Shown: positions 36,358-46,288 of the stretch, piece after piece
Layout: every line of letters starts with the position of its first letter
Position numbering within the stretch: the first letter of the stretch is position 1
NCBI GenBank assembly: GCA_026120185.1
Contig: JANUWF010001783.1
Span: 8,523,001-8,587,000 of the forward strand
Direction: 5' to 3'
From: Voacanga thouarsii
Taxonomy: Eukaryota > Streptophyta > Magnoliopsida > Gentianales > Apocynaceae
Length of the DNA stretch: 64,000 nt
Notes under the pieces: generated by a model
Databases searched by the model: none
The model's input: the letters and a program-made list of their open reading frames with translations, nothing else
Told to the model about the DNA's origin: nothing
Program-made: the position numbers and the translations under genes

Positions 36358-37746
36358 GAGACTGTTATCAGGAAATGAGGAATCAAAAGTAGTTTCGAAG
36401 AGCAAAGACCATTGCCTTTGCTGCGAGCACAAGAACTCCCTTAGAATTGTTCTGAAGTAACAGAAGAAATAGAGGTTGGAATAGCCTTTCAAGCCTTGTA
36501 ATTCTCCTTCTTGACAGGTCTACCAAGAGCAAATATCAATTAGCATGCGCTGGTCTTTTCTACTATAAATAGGAGGGCTTCTTTTTGGAAGGATGACACG
36601 TGTACTTGAGATCTTCCCAAACTGATGAATAAGTAATACTTCTTGTTTTTCATTTCTCCCCAATGCTGTAGAATTATTTGTGATCGATGGGTATTAGTCG
36701 GATTCCGTGAGCTTTAGATAAATCACTACTGCAAAGGATGTACCAATTTTAAGAAATTTTACTGATAGGCAAAGAGTTTGTGAAGCACGGGAATTTGATC
36801 AATCAAAACAGCAAATTAAACCGCAGGCTCCCAATTGCATCTCTGATTAACACATCAAAACCAAGAGACTTCATTCAAAAAACCAGCATTGGATCAGAGA
36901 GTGAAAGTGAGAAACTTTGAGCATACTTATATAGGTATGTATGTATCATATAAATGGGAAAGATTAAATTCACATTTTTAAAATTTAAATCTATACTCTT
37001 AAATTATAATTGCCTCTGTATCATTTACCCTTAGACTCTTTCATTCTCAAGTTATTCATTTTTTATTCTTAAATTAATTTTTTATTTTCTATATTATGGG
37101 GGGAAAAAATCTCAAAACTACCCCCAAAAAAATCATAAATTAAATTATAATTTATTTATTTTTTTAATAGTATGAGTGACATCCTTTATAGTAAGAGCAT
37201 TCTGGGGCTATTGTGAAGGCGATCAACTATCTGGACTTTTAATACTTTGCTGACGTTACAGTGGCATTTTCGCCCTTTGTGCTCAAGTAAAACATTTCGC
37301 AGACTTCTAAGTTCTATGGATTGCTAGCCTTTTATATTTTTTCTAAAAGGTTTTAAAAAAAAAGGAATGAATACAATTTACTAGATCATCTGGGCCACTG
37401 GGGACAGCAATAGCACAAGAACGAATTTGGGGCACGAACTCTGGTCCTTGCACGACTACAAACCCAATAGACTGATGCCGGAGGTGCAAGAAGAATTGGG
37501 CTACAAACAGCATGAAGTTAGCCGATAGCGTCTAGGGTTTCGACGGAAAGCCACCGGCGGCAAAGGTCGAAAGATTTACATGGTTAGAAATATTAAAATT
37601 ACAAGATTTTTTTAATTAAAAAGATATTTTAAAAATTAAAATTTAATAATTTAATAATGAAAGAGTTAAATAATAATAATGATCATACAATACAATTATA
37701 GTTTAAAGATGCAAATTTAGGTTATATGAGTATAGATTTAGCCTCT

Positions 37747-37795
<49 letters not shown>

Positions 37796-38073
37796 TAAAT
37801 ATATATATTAAAATTTTTATATTTATATATGGAATATATATATTTAGGATGTGAATAGATAAATTATAAGTGTGTGTATGTATATAAAGTATAAGTATAT
37901 ATATGTGCTATAAATTAATAATGTGTAAAGTTGAGGGGTAAAGTCGTGTAAGTTTGATACCTCAACAAATTTAGGTTAATTGGTTGTTTTTTTTGTTAAT
38001 CTCTTGATGACTTTACCAGAAAAGTATCTGTGAAGTATTTTTAAATATTCCTTTAGGTTTTTTCTTAGGTATA
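36358..38073. other. Intergenic; 3' flank of the Tim17-family gene and AT-rich spacer
   Basis: The first part is the gene's 3' UTR. A less AT-rich patch at 37,380-37,580 has a TCTAGGGTTTCGACGG stretch reminiscent of plant 5' UTRs, but no gene can be built on it. A long (AT)n run lies at 37,749-37,790. Confidence 0.45.
37749..37790. repeat. (AT)n microsatellite
   Basis: About 21 uninterrupted AT dinucleotides, continued by imperfect ATATAAAT sequence to about 37,815. Confidence 0.95.
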
Positions 38074-38759
38074 TTAACTATGTATGGATATTGGTCTCAG
38101 GATTTTGGGTTTACTTCGTAGGTTTCGTTTGATTGTTATTGTCCTTAGAAGAGTTTTTTTATGAGAATGAAGTGGGATATTTGTAGGATTGTTCCTCGGT
38201 TTGATTTCTTCAGATTTAGTGCTATATTTATAGTAGATGCTTCGAATTCCTTGCATTTTTGGATTCATTGCTGAACTTTGTTTTGTTGGTTTTCCACACG
38301 AGATTGCATTGGAGATCTCGAATTGGAAGATGGACCATCCTCCATTAAAGGCGTGACCCGTATCTTCGAACAGAGTGTCTTCGAAATCTTCATCTTTGAA
38401 ATCTTCATCCTCCATCGATGCTCGCATCTTTGAAATCTTCACCTTTCTTTCTTTCTCCTCTGTGATTAGCAGAGCAAGAGCCATGGGCGGGATCATCCGA
38501 GACGTAACTATCGAGCAAGTGGACTGGATCACGAAACGCGTCGGAAGACGTCGGAGTCCGACTAAAACATCAATTTTGCCACCTAAAACACCAAGATTAC
38601 TCCCATTGCTTGCCAGAGTCTCGCTGGCAAATTTTGAAGCAGAGTCTTCAATCGCCACCTTGCTTTTGTCGAGGCTGTTCACAATAGCCTCTTTTACTTT
38701 GTCTCCTGCTCCATCTGCATTGGCGTCTGCTTGGCCATTGTCTGCCCTGAAGGAGTGTG
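38074..38759 (-). CDS. Unrecognised minus-strand frame, possible gene fragment
   Basis: Open on the minus strand for more than 220 codons. It is preceded by a plausible acceptor (CCTAATAGCAG/GCTCACAC at about 38,760), so it may be an internal or last exon rather than a gene with its own start. The first part is hydrophilic (ADNGQADANADGAGDKVKEA, then NSLDKSKVAIEDSASKFASE). It is followed by a Lys/Glu stretch (TEEKERKVKISKMRAS) and three EDEDF-type acidic repeats at about 38,410-38,360. The C-terminal third is basic and low in order. I do not recognise a family. A long frame on the opposite strand (38,375-38,968) is its mirror image. It lies among other gene fragments in front of a Helitron-type end, so it may be a captured piece. 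Confidence 0.35.
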
Positions 38760-38839
38760 AGCCTGCTATTAGGAAGAGAGAACAAAGTTTTAGCGGTGTG
38801 AATAATGGTGCTAGGCAGTGTGTCTATGATAGTAGCGGG

Positions 38840-39001
38840 CATCGAAGTCTCAGAATGGTTCCAAGACTTAACAGAGGACATTGTGACTCGAACCGCATTT
38901 GGTCACAGCTACGAGGATGGAAAAGCCATTTTCCGACTCCAAGCTCAACAGATGGTTCTTGCTTTTGAGGCATTTCAGAAGGTTTCTATTCCAGGTTACA
39001 G
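38840..39001 (+). pseudogene. Cytochrome P450 exon fragment (CYP734A-like)
   Basis: One exon-sized frame giving EVSEWFQDLTEDIVTRTAFG, HSYEDGKAIFRLQAQQM and FQKVSIPGYR. This is the helix C-D region of CYP72-clan P450s and is closest to CYP734A, the brassinosteroid-inactivating group. It stops at a splice donor (TACAG/GTACTT). No haem-binding loop, ERR triad or membrane anchor follows within the window, so only one exon is present and no enzyme can be made. Confidence 0.75.
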
Positions 39002-39967
39002 GTACTTTTTTCCTTGAAATTTTTTTATTATGTTTATTCTCTCCCTTCATCTCTGCACCCATTTTTGTTTCTTTTAAGTTCCCCCATTGAGGATTAATGT
39101 CCCTTGAATTGATTCATAAATCTTGAAATTGGATCTAGGTAAGTTTTGGTGCAATGTACTTCTTGGCTCTATTGATTTTTCAAGATTTAAGAAAAATTTG
39201 GCTAAAAGATATGATTTTTGCATCTTTTCTTCTAAGGGTTTTTGTTTTCTTCCTCTTCTCTTGATTTTCTTGTTAGGCACAATATCTGAAGGTTCAATCA
39301 GTAATTGTATTATCTAAAAATGTGGGGAAGAATATGCAAAGATAAAAGAATGCGACTCTGGAAATGGGTTCTGAAGGATGAATTAGTCTTTTCGGTTGCT
39401 TGGAAAATGCAGGGAAATCTAGAGGCTCAGTAATAACTTACTTCTGAGTATCCAACTATTCCACCGGAGTTATTATTATTATTTTTACCTGAATTTCTAG
39501 TAATTTGCTGTCATTGGAATTGAAGTATGAAGATTTAGCAGAGTAGTTACGGTAGTCTTCTATTTATGCATTTGAATGTTTTTGCCTTTTGTGAGTGGTA
39601 GCTGGAAAGGCAGACTCAATTTTTGCCATTGAGATACGCCGTTCTATTTCTGGTAATCTGCAGTCACGTTCTCTTCTCCATTTTGGTCTTTCAGAAGGCT
39701 TCATCCTTGGCACAAGGTCAGTTGAGATGGATATGGATATTGAGGGTGTAAGTAGTGATTGGTTTTTTTACTTGCATAACTAAACCAACTGTCATGTGAG
39801 ATGGTTATGATATGTTTTAGTCTGTGCTTCATGAATGAGAAATGGGCCGGGACTTCAAAATATTTTTCACCTTCCATGAATCCATGAAAATACTCATGTT
39901 TGTGACTATCACTAAATCACTGACAAGCTGTATCTGGTTGTGTGTGTGTCAACTGGTTTGTTTTCAG

Positions 39968-40070
39968 TTGGAGGCATATGCACACCCCTACTTTGATAGT
40001 CTGAGGGAGCCAAATGCCTGCTTGCCAAATGGCCGACCTCTGCCTCCGCTGTTTAATTTCACACCTCAAG
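39968..40070 (+). pseudogene. GSK3/shaggy-like kinase C-terminal exon fragment
   Basis: A 103-bp segment bordered by TTTTCAG/ and CTCAAG/GTATAT that encodes [20 protein letters not shown] followed by [11 protein letters not shown]. This is the hallmark C-terminal exon of plant shaggy-like (GSK3/ASK) kinases. Neighbouring shaggy exons are not visible on either side. The exon is intact in itself but alone. Confidence 0.8.
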
Positions 40071-40999
40071 GTATATTCTCTGACCATTGCCATTTGCCTT
40101 TTGATGAAAATTGTTCAATTGTTGTCGTGGATGGGAGGTTTGTTGAATATCAATTTTTGTTGTGCTTCTTTATACAAAGTTATTAGTGCGTCCCCAATAT
40201 CCCTTTATTCTTTACGATCAGGTATGATTTTAATGGTCATTGTAGATTTTGGATTAGGAGTAAAAAATAAAGGAGCAATGAATTGATTGGCACAACAAGT
40301 GCAAAGGCACCCAACAAGAGGAGGTTGACCATTTCATCTCTAGCTGCTTCTGCTTTGGTAGAATATCCAAATTTGCCTAGAGCTAATTTTTATCAAGATG
40401 TTGCTATAACCTTTAAAATAAATATGCTCCTTTGATTTTATGACTACCTATTTGTTACATTTGATCCATGCTAAGGTCCAAGTTAATCTACTAAAGTGGT
40501 TGGCTCTTGCTAGATGTTGCTCTTTGCATGTAAGTGATTTTGGTATGTTTGAGTAGTTGAATATTATGATATGTTTAAGTAATTTGAGCCATTTGTGTAT
40601 TCTTACTGAATTTTGTTGGGGCGAAATTAAAAATTGGGAATATTTTCCAAGCCTTAGAATCATGATTAATTATTGATGAATGGTAATTTTGTCAAATCCT
40701 CAAGGTTGCAAGGGATAAGTTTACCTTAGAGATATCTTTTCAGTACAAGGACAAATACATCTCCCTTGCAAAGGTAATTATTTTTTTCTTCTTGCATTTT
40801 GTTTAGCTCTTAATATATTTAATGATATTCCTTACTGATCTTCTTAGTATAGTTTCTCTAAGAGTGGGATGTCTAAGACTACGCCGCTTCGTGGAAAGAA
40901 CATTATTCAGTGGTTAGCTGAATTGGATGCTATTGCCCAAAAAAGGGGGGGAGGGGGAATTAGTATGACATTCTTCATCTTTTTACCTTTTAATTATAG

Positions 41000-41093
41000 A
41001 GAAATGGAGAAGAGTGATGTTCTTGATAAAGATGATTATGAGCTTCTTCAAGAAAGTAATATGATTGTTCATCGACCAAAGAATGATCTTTAG
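41000..41093 (+). pseudogene. SPT6-like exon fragment
   Basis: After an AG acceptor the plus strand reads EMEKSDVLDKDDYELLQESN and then MIVHRPKNDL before a TAG. The LDxDDYxLLQ...N pattern resembles the acidic N-terminal part of plant SPT6 transcription elongation factors. Nothing else of SPT6 is visible. Two exon-like frames just upstream (ARDKFTLEISFQYKDKYISL at about 40,710-40,772; TPLRGKNIIQWLAELDAIAQ at about 40,880-40,940) are not identified and may or may not belong to the same source. Confidence 0.4.
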
Positions 41094-41154
41094 CCATATG
41101 TAGAGAAAGAAAATATTTTTAGTTCATCATATACTTTGGTTGTTCTGAAACTGG

Positions 41155-41155
<1 letters not shown>

Positions 41156-41224
<69 letters not shown>
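41156..41224. repeat. (AT)n(AC)n microsatellite
   Basis: About 25 AT units run into nine AC units. Confidence 0.95.
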
Positions 41225-41225
<1 letters not shown>

Positions 41226-41752
41226 AAGTTTTAGGGCATGTGCCTTCTAACTTTTATCTCATTGAAGAACATCATCGATCAAGTATTATTTCATAATCGA
41301 TTGTGTATTTTTTTTTTTTATTGATAAGAGATTGTAACTTTTATATTATATACAAATTATTATCGATTATAGAGTTAGAGATCATCGATTATGGTAACTC
41401 TTTTAAATGTTGTTATCGATATATTAATCTACAGGCGATCTTAAACTATTTTGAATCAATAGATAAGTTTTATGTACAACTAAAAGTCAAAGTATGTAAA
41501 AAAAAATGTATTTTTTCATATATTTGATAAAAATGTTCTTTTTATTAACTCTTTATAAAATGGACAAAATGTACACAAAGTGTCATATGCGTAAATTACA
41601 TATGATATAAAAAATTCAAAAAAAAAAAATTACATACATAAATTACATATGTGTAACTTAGATATGATTTTGTATTCAATTCAACAAAAAATTCATTTTT
41701 GAAAATTCATGTAATACATAAAAAAATAGCATATAGTATAAAATATAGATAT

Positions 41753-41776
41753 CCCGTGCAACACACGGGCATCCTG

Positions 41777-41780
<4 letters not shown>
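41753..41780 (+). mobile_element. Helitron-type 3' terminus (hairpin plus CTAG)
   Basis: CCCGTG (41,753-41,758), a 5-base loop, then CACGGG (41,764-41,769) make a perfect 6-bp GC-rich hairpin. Eleven bases follow and end in CTAG at 41,777-41,780, and the next base is T. A short hairpin shortly before a terminal CTRR and a T on the 3' side is the known 3' signature of Helitrons, and this GC hairpin type is frequent in plants. The 5' end (TC after an A) was not found, so the length is unknown. The gene fragments at 38-41.1 kb would fit as its cargo. Confidence 0.6.

Positions 41781-41810
<30 letters not shown>
41781..41810. repeat. (GT)n microsatellite
   Basis: Fifteen TG units directly after the Helitron-type end. 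Confidence 0.95.
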
Positions 41811-41811
<1 letters not shown>

Positions 41812-42494
41812 TATATATAGTATGTAAATAGATAAGTGTTTATACATAAATAAATAAAGTATAAAATACTTATACATATATATAATATAAGTATATATAG
41901 TCAAAACATAATACCTATACTTGTATATTATATGCATAAGACATTTTTATATATTTTTTATATATACAATTTATTATGGAGTTTATTCTTGGGACTTTAT
42001 TATCATTTTGTGAGTAAATTGTGAAATTTATTATGGTTCATAATTTGTTGTGGTGCATATAATTTAGTTCTTTGGAGTTTATTTTAGTTAATTATTATCA
42101 TCTTGTTAGTAAATGATATTGAAATTATGATTGTATTGAAATTTTAATAGTGAATGTGTTTTGTTCATTTATATATATATTTTTTTATTTTTTAACTTTA
42201 TGTCTAATTGAAAAATTTTAGGCTCGAATGGCCTGCTGAGTCCTGCTTTTCTATTGGGTCGGGATTAGAGATTATTTTATCTTCGGCTAGCCAAGGGTGA
42301 GGATCTTCGCCTTTCCCCCTGTTGGGAACGAGCTGCGGACTGAGGAGAATAGGAGAATGTGGGGACAAGATTCAGATTTTTAGTCCTTGACCTAACCGTG
42401 TTACTGCCACTCCTAATCCCAAAGCTTTTCTTAGGAAAAAAAAAATGAATAATAGCATAGGATCATAACAGAAATATAATTAATTTTGCCTTAC
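41811..42494. other. AT-rich intergenic DNA
   Basis: No gene seen. A GC-richer block at about 42,225-42,425 (TTGGGTCGGGATTAGAG...AACGAGCTGCGGACTGAG...TGGGGACAAG) looks like a worn copy of a GGGGA-rich dispersed repeat. Confidence 0.4.
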
Positions 42495-42676
42495 ATTGAG
42501 TTATAATATTTGGATCTCCTAAATCATGTATAATTACATCTTGATTGAAGTTTTTCAATTTGTCCCATTCATAACGTCTTGCCTTCCTAGTCTCAAAGAA
42601 GTTCCTCAATCCATTTTCTTTGAGCAATACAAGTGATGCTTTGTTTATATCATTTCTTTTCTTGAGTTTCTTCTAG
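42495..42676 (-). other. Exon-like open frame, unidentified
   Basis: Minus-strand frame of about 60 codons without a start. It lies between a possible acceptor (TTCCTAG/ at about 42,672) and a donor (CAAT/GTAAGG at 42,494). It reads KASLVLLKENGLRNFFETRK, then ARRYEWDKLKNFNQDVIIHD and LGDPNII. The composition is protein-like and the frame is clean. I do not recognise a family. It abuts the start of the family L element at 42,681, so it could be an exon cut off by that insertion or another carried fragment. Confidence 0.35.
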
Positions 42677-42680
42677 GAAT

Positions 42681-44584
42681 TGCTATTGGAATATATGCCA
42701 TTTAGATTAATTTATCTAATGTAATTATCGAATTTATTGATAAAAAAATTTATTCTCACAATTTGTTTGTGAATTTATATTTTATTTGTGCACAATTTTC
42801 ATTTGGAAAGGACATATTGTGTTTAAATAAGTGATCCATGTGATTAGTGGTCTTTCACAGTAAGGTATGGATCACGGGTTACTTAACACATAAATATTTG
42901 TTCTTAACCAATTGATGAAAATGTGAATCTCATCATGCATAGGTTATTGTGTTATGAATTCCAAATGAGGAATGGTTTACCTTTAGCCAGTAAGTAATCC
43001 ACTCATTTCATAACATGAGTATATTTCGAATACGTAGAACATGACCTGTAATAGTGATTTTTAAAAGTATTATTTAAAAGAAACTCAGACTATTACTGCT
43101 ACAGTGTGGACTAATACTTTACCGCTTGAGTATGAGTTGGTAGTCTGACAAAGTTAGAAGTATAGACTTTGATATACTTTAGTTGAGGTTCTTTCGTAGA
43201 ACCAATATATTTGTATGTTGGGTATACGTGACTAGTTAGTTAAAATATACTTGTATAAGATAACTTCTACGCTATATTGCTCATTGTGACTGTTCAAATG
43301 ATCTAATTATCCAGGACTCTGGGGAACATGACTTAGATGTTTACTTTAAGGTAACTCCATTGAAAAGTGAAAACATTCCAGGAGTTTTGGATCATTGGAC
43401 TAGAGGTTTAAGGATGATTGATGTCTATTAGTGAGGTGTTAGTACATTCTTCCTCTCTAATTGCGCAGCGATACGTAGAGGGATATTTTAGTCATTATAC
43501 CTGTAGGTCGAAGACTTTGCTAACGCAGCATTGTCCTTGGGGTCAATATTTTTTTATGGTGATATTATGAAATATTTAAAATGCAAAATATACCTATTTA
43601 TATAGCAGAGGTATTTTGGTCATTTTAGTAGTCAAGACGATGTGTCTTTTGGTCCCCAAAATAACCCTTAAGTCCTGAAAGATTTAGGTTAAAGAATTGG
43701 TCTTGATGTTTATGGATTTTATTTTATTTTATTAATTTAATTTATTATTAGACTAGAATAAAATAAAATGTTTGAATGAGAGTATTTATTTTATCTAGTT
43801 TAATTGGTTAATTAATTATTCAGTACCTAAGGCCCAGATTGAATAATTAAAAAATTAATCTATCTATAAATTAGATAAAAAGGTATGAAATTTTATATTA
43901 GTCTATTTGGGCTTGTTAATTATTTATTGTGCTATTTAATAAAGTCTAAAAAATAAATAATTAAAATTTATTATTTATGGGTATTCAAGCCCAAGAATAA
44001 ATAGTTTATCTGGCCCAATGAATAAGATCAAGGGTAAAATAAAATTTTAATAAAAATAATATTAAATTAATTAATTATTAATTAAATTAATTAATTAATT
44101 TAAAAAAAGACAATACGAGATGGATTCCATGTTGTTCTGCGTAAAGGATAACAGAAAGTATGGGTACTTTCTGTTTTTACGTAGATGAATTTTACTCTTT
44201 CGGGGTGTGTAAATGAAAAAGGAATTGAAGCAATAAAGCTTTAGCTTTTCATTGGAGCATACACACTGGAAAAACCAAAATTGTTGAGTGTGCAAACCCA
44301 ATTCACAGAAACAAATTTCTGTGAAACATTCACAGAAGAGAAATGTATTGCAAACCTCACTTCTTTAAGCCTTCACCGCTGTGCTATGGGCACCATTTCG
44401 AAAGATCAAAAGCTTCGCGTGAATGAGACGCAATAGACGTTTGTAAGGACGTGATCCACTAACCTCGAATATCCTTATACAGACATTTACACCAGTCCGA
44501 AGAGGGTCATTCAATCACAGAGATAAATTTTTCGTTTTCCTAACATACTTTCGTTTTGATAATTTTTGCCATTTTAAGCTTTCA
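42681..44584 (+). repeat. 5' LTR of family L element
   Basis: About 1.9 kb, from TGCTATTGGAATATATGCC to ...AAGCTTTCA, homologous along its length to 416-2263. The first bases are altered from the TGTTGGAATAT seen in the 3' LTR, so the exact start may be a few bases off. Confidence 0.85.
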
Positions 44585-44586
44585 AT

Positions 44587-44598
44587 TGGTATCAGAGC
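44587..44598 (+). other. Primer-binding site (tRNA-iMet)
   Basis: TGGTATCAGAGC two bases after the 5' LTR. This is the complement of the 3' end of plant initiator tRNA-Met, used to start minus-strand DNA synthesis. Confidence 0.9.
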
Positions 44599-46288
44599 TA
44601 TAGTTTGACAAATGTAGGAAACATGTTAGGCTTAACTAAAATAAGAAAATATTTATTTTGGTTGAAATCTGTGATCCTTTGTTTTTATTGGTATGAGTAG
44701 TTTCACTATAAGTTTCGTGAGTAGAAATATAGGAACAACGTATTTTACTTACTTTCATAAATATCGTGTAAACCCAGTGTTTTTAAGAGTATAGGCGCTT
44801 GTTTGGATGAATTTTGATTGAAAATAGAGGAAAAAATCGAAACAGAGCACGCAGGATGCATTCTGGAGAAGAAGCACTGTGCAAGCAAGCCGTTAAGCCG
44901 AGCCAATCTAAATGTGAGAGGAGCCGCGAGCCATGCACGGCTCAGAGCCCGCGAGGAAGCTACTGTTGCAAATTGGCATTTGTAATTTGCAAATGCTGCA
45001 CGGTCAACAATTTTGACCACGCAGCTGGGTAGGCGCGAGGCGGGCCGGGTCCACATGCCAGGATCCAGCCCATGGGTTATCCCATGGGCCGTGATCCAGT
45101 GTGGCGGGTGCATGGACCTGCCCGAATAAAAAAAAATATTGATTTTTGGTTCCATACCAAGCGAAGTTATTTTTATTGTAATAGTTAATATTCTGTGAAT
45201 ATTTAGCATGAAAAATAATAGTAAAGAAAATTTTAGGATTAAATAAGATCATTAATTAATTAATATGTTTAATTCTATTATTTGGATACTTAGGTTAAAA
45301 GAATAGAAAAATATGAAAATATTTACAGTTTTCTAGCATGCTTATTTCTTTTTGTACCCTATGTGCGCGTTTTCTCAAATGCCAAAGTCTTTGGGAATTT
45401 TGACAAAGAAAAATATTTTTCTTAAATTAAATGGTTAATTTTAATTCGAACCCAAATTAATTCTTGGATATTTTCTCAAAGGATTTTATCCTTGACATAG
45501 AAAATATATTGAATTTAGATATTTTTGTGAATTAAAATTGAAAACTATTTTGATTGAATTTTAACAAGAAAAATTATTTTTGTCAAATTAAACTTGTGAT
45601 CAAAATCTCTCGAAAGTTTTATTGGAAATTTTTAAAATTATTAAGTTTATTAACTTAAATAAAATTAATTCATGGAAAAATTTCTCAAAGGGTATAAACC
45701 TTGATATAAAAATTTTTATGGGTTTAGATATTTTATTTTGAGTTAAAAGAAAACTTAATTGAAATTATCAAAATATATTTTTAAAAAAAACGCTTATTTT
45801 AAAATACTAAGTGAGAAAAGGGTTCCAATGGCCCCACGGCTTCCATCATGATCCTTTTTAGAGATTGTGGGTCCCCTCATGTTACTCTGGGAATGAACCC
45901 ATATAGGATGGGGATACCACAAGGATTTAGAACTAATGGATGGATGTAATTAATAACTCGGGACACGTGCTATGATCGGCTAGCCCACGTTGGAGGTTAT
46001 AATACGAGGAATGTCCATAGGAAATGAAAAGAAATGGTCATCCTACTATGGAGTTATCTTCTAAATCATTACCTAGAAGGGAAATTAATTTGTAGTGGTT
46101 AATACACTTAGCCTAAAAAACTGTTAATTTTCTAAAGAAGTTATGTCAGTTTTTCTAAGAGCCAAATTAATCATATTAAAGATAATAGTGATAGGGTTAA
46201 CTATTATCATATTTAATATGAGGATAAAGTCATAAATTATTTTATTTTTCACAAACTGAATTTTCTTTTATTTTCGATTTTTTCAGAA
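44599..46288 (+). other. Untranslated leader of family L element
   Basis: About 1.7 kb between the primer-binding site and gag. A GC-richer stretch at 44,850-45,120 has short frames without known domains. No gene is supported. Confidence 0.5.

Noticed and set aside
37744..37760. TCTCCATATATAT as a possible Helitron 5' end
   Set aside because: The preceding base is C rather than the expected A, and the following AT microsatellite makes the match meaningless.
38375..38968. 197-codon plus-strand frame rich in Ser and Leu
   Set aside because: Mostly the reverse of the minus-strand frame and running out of phase into the P450 fragment; composition looks like a shadow.
41707..41937. 76-codon minus-strand frame with a His/Thr run
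   Set aside because: Produced by the GT and AT microsatellites.
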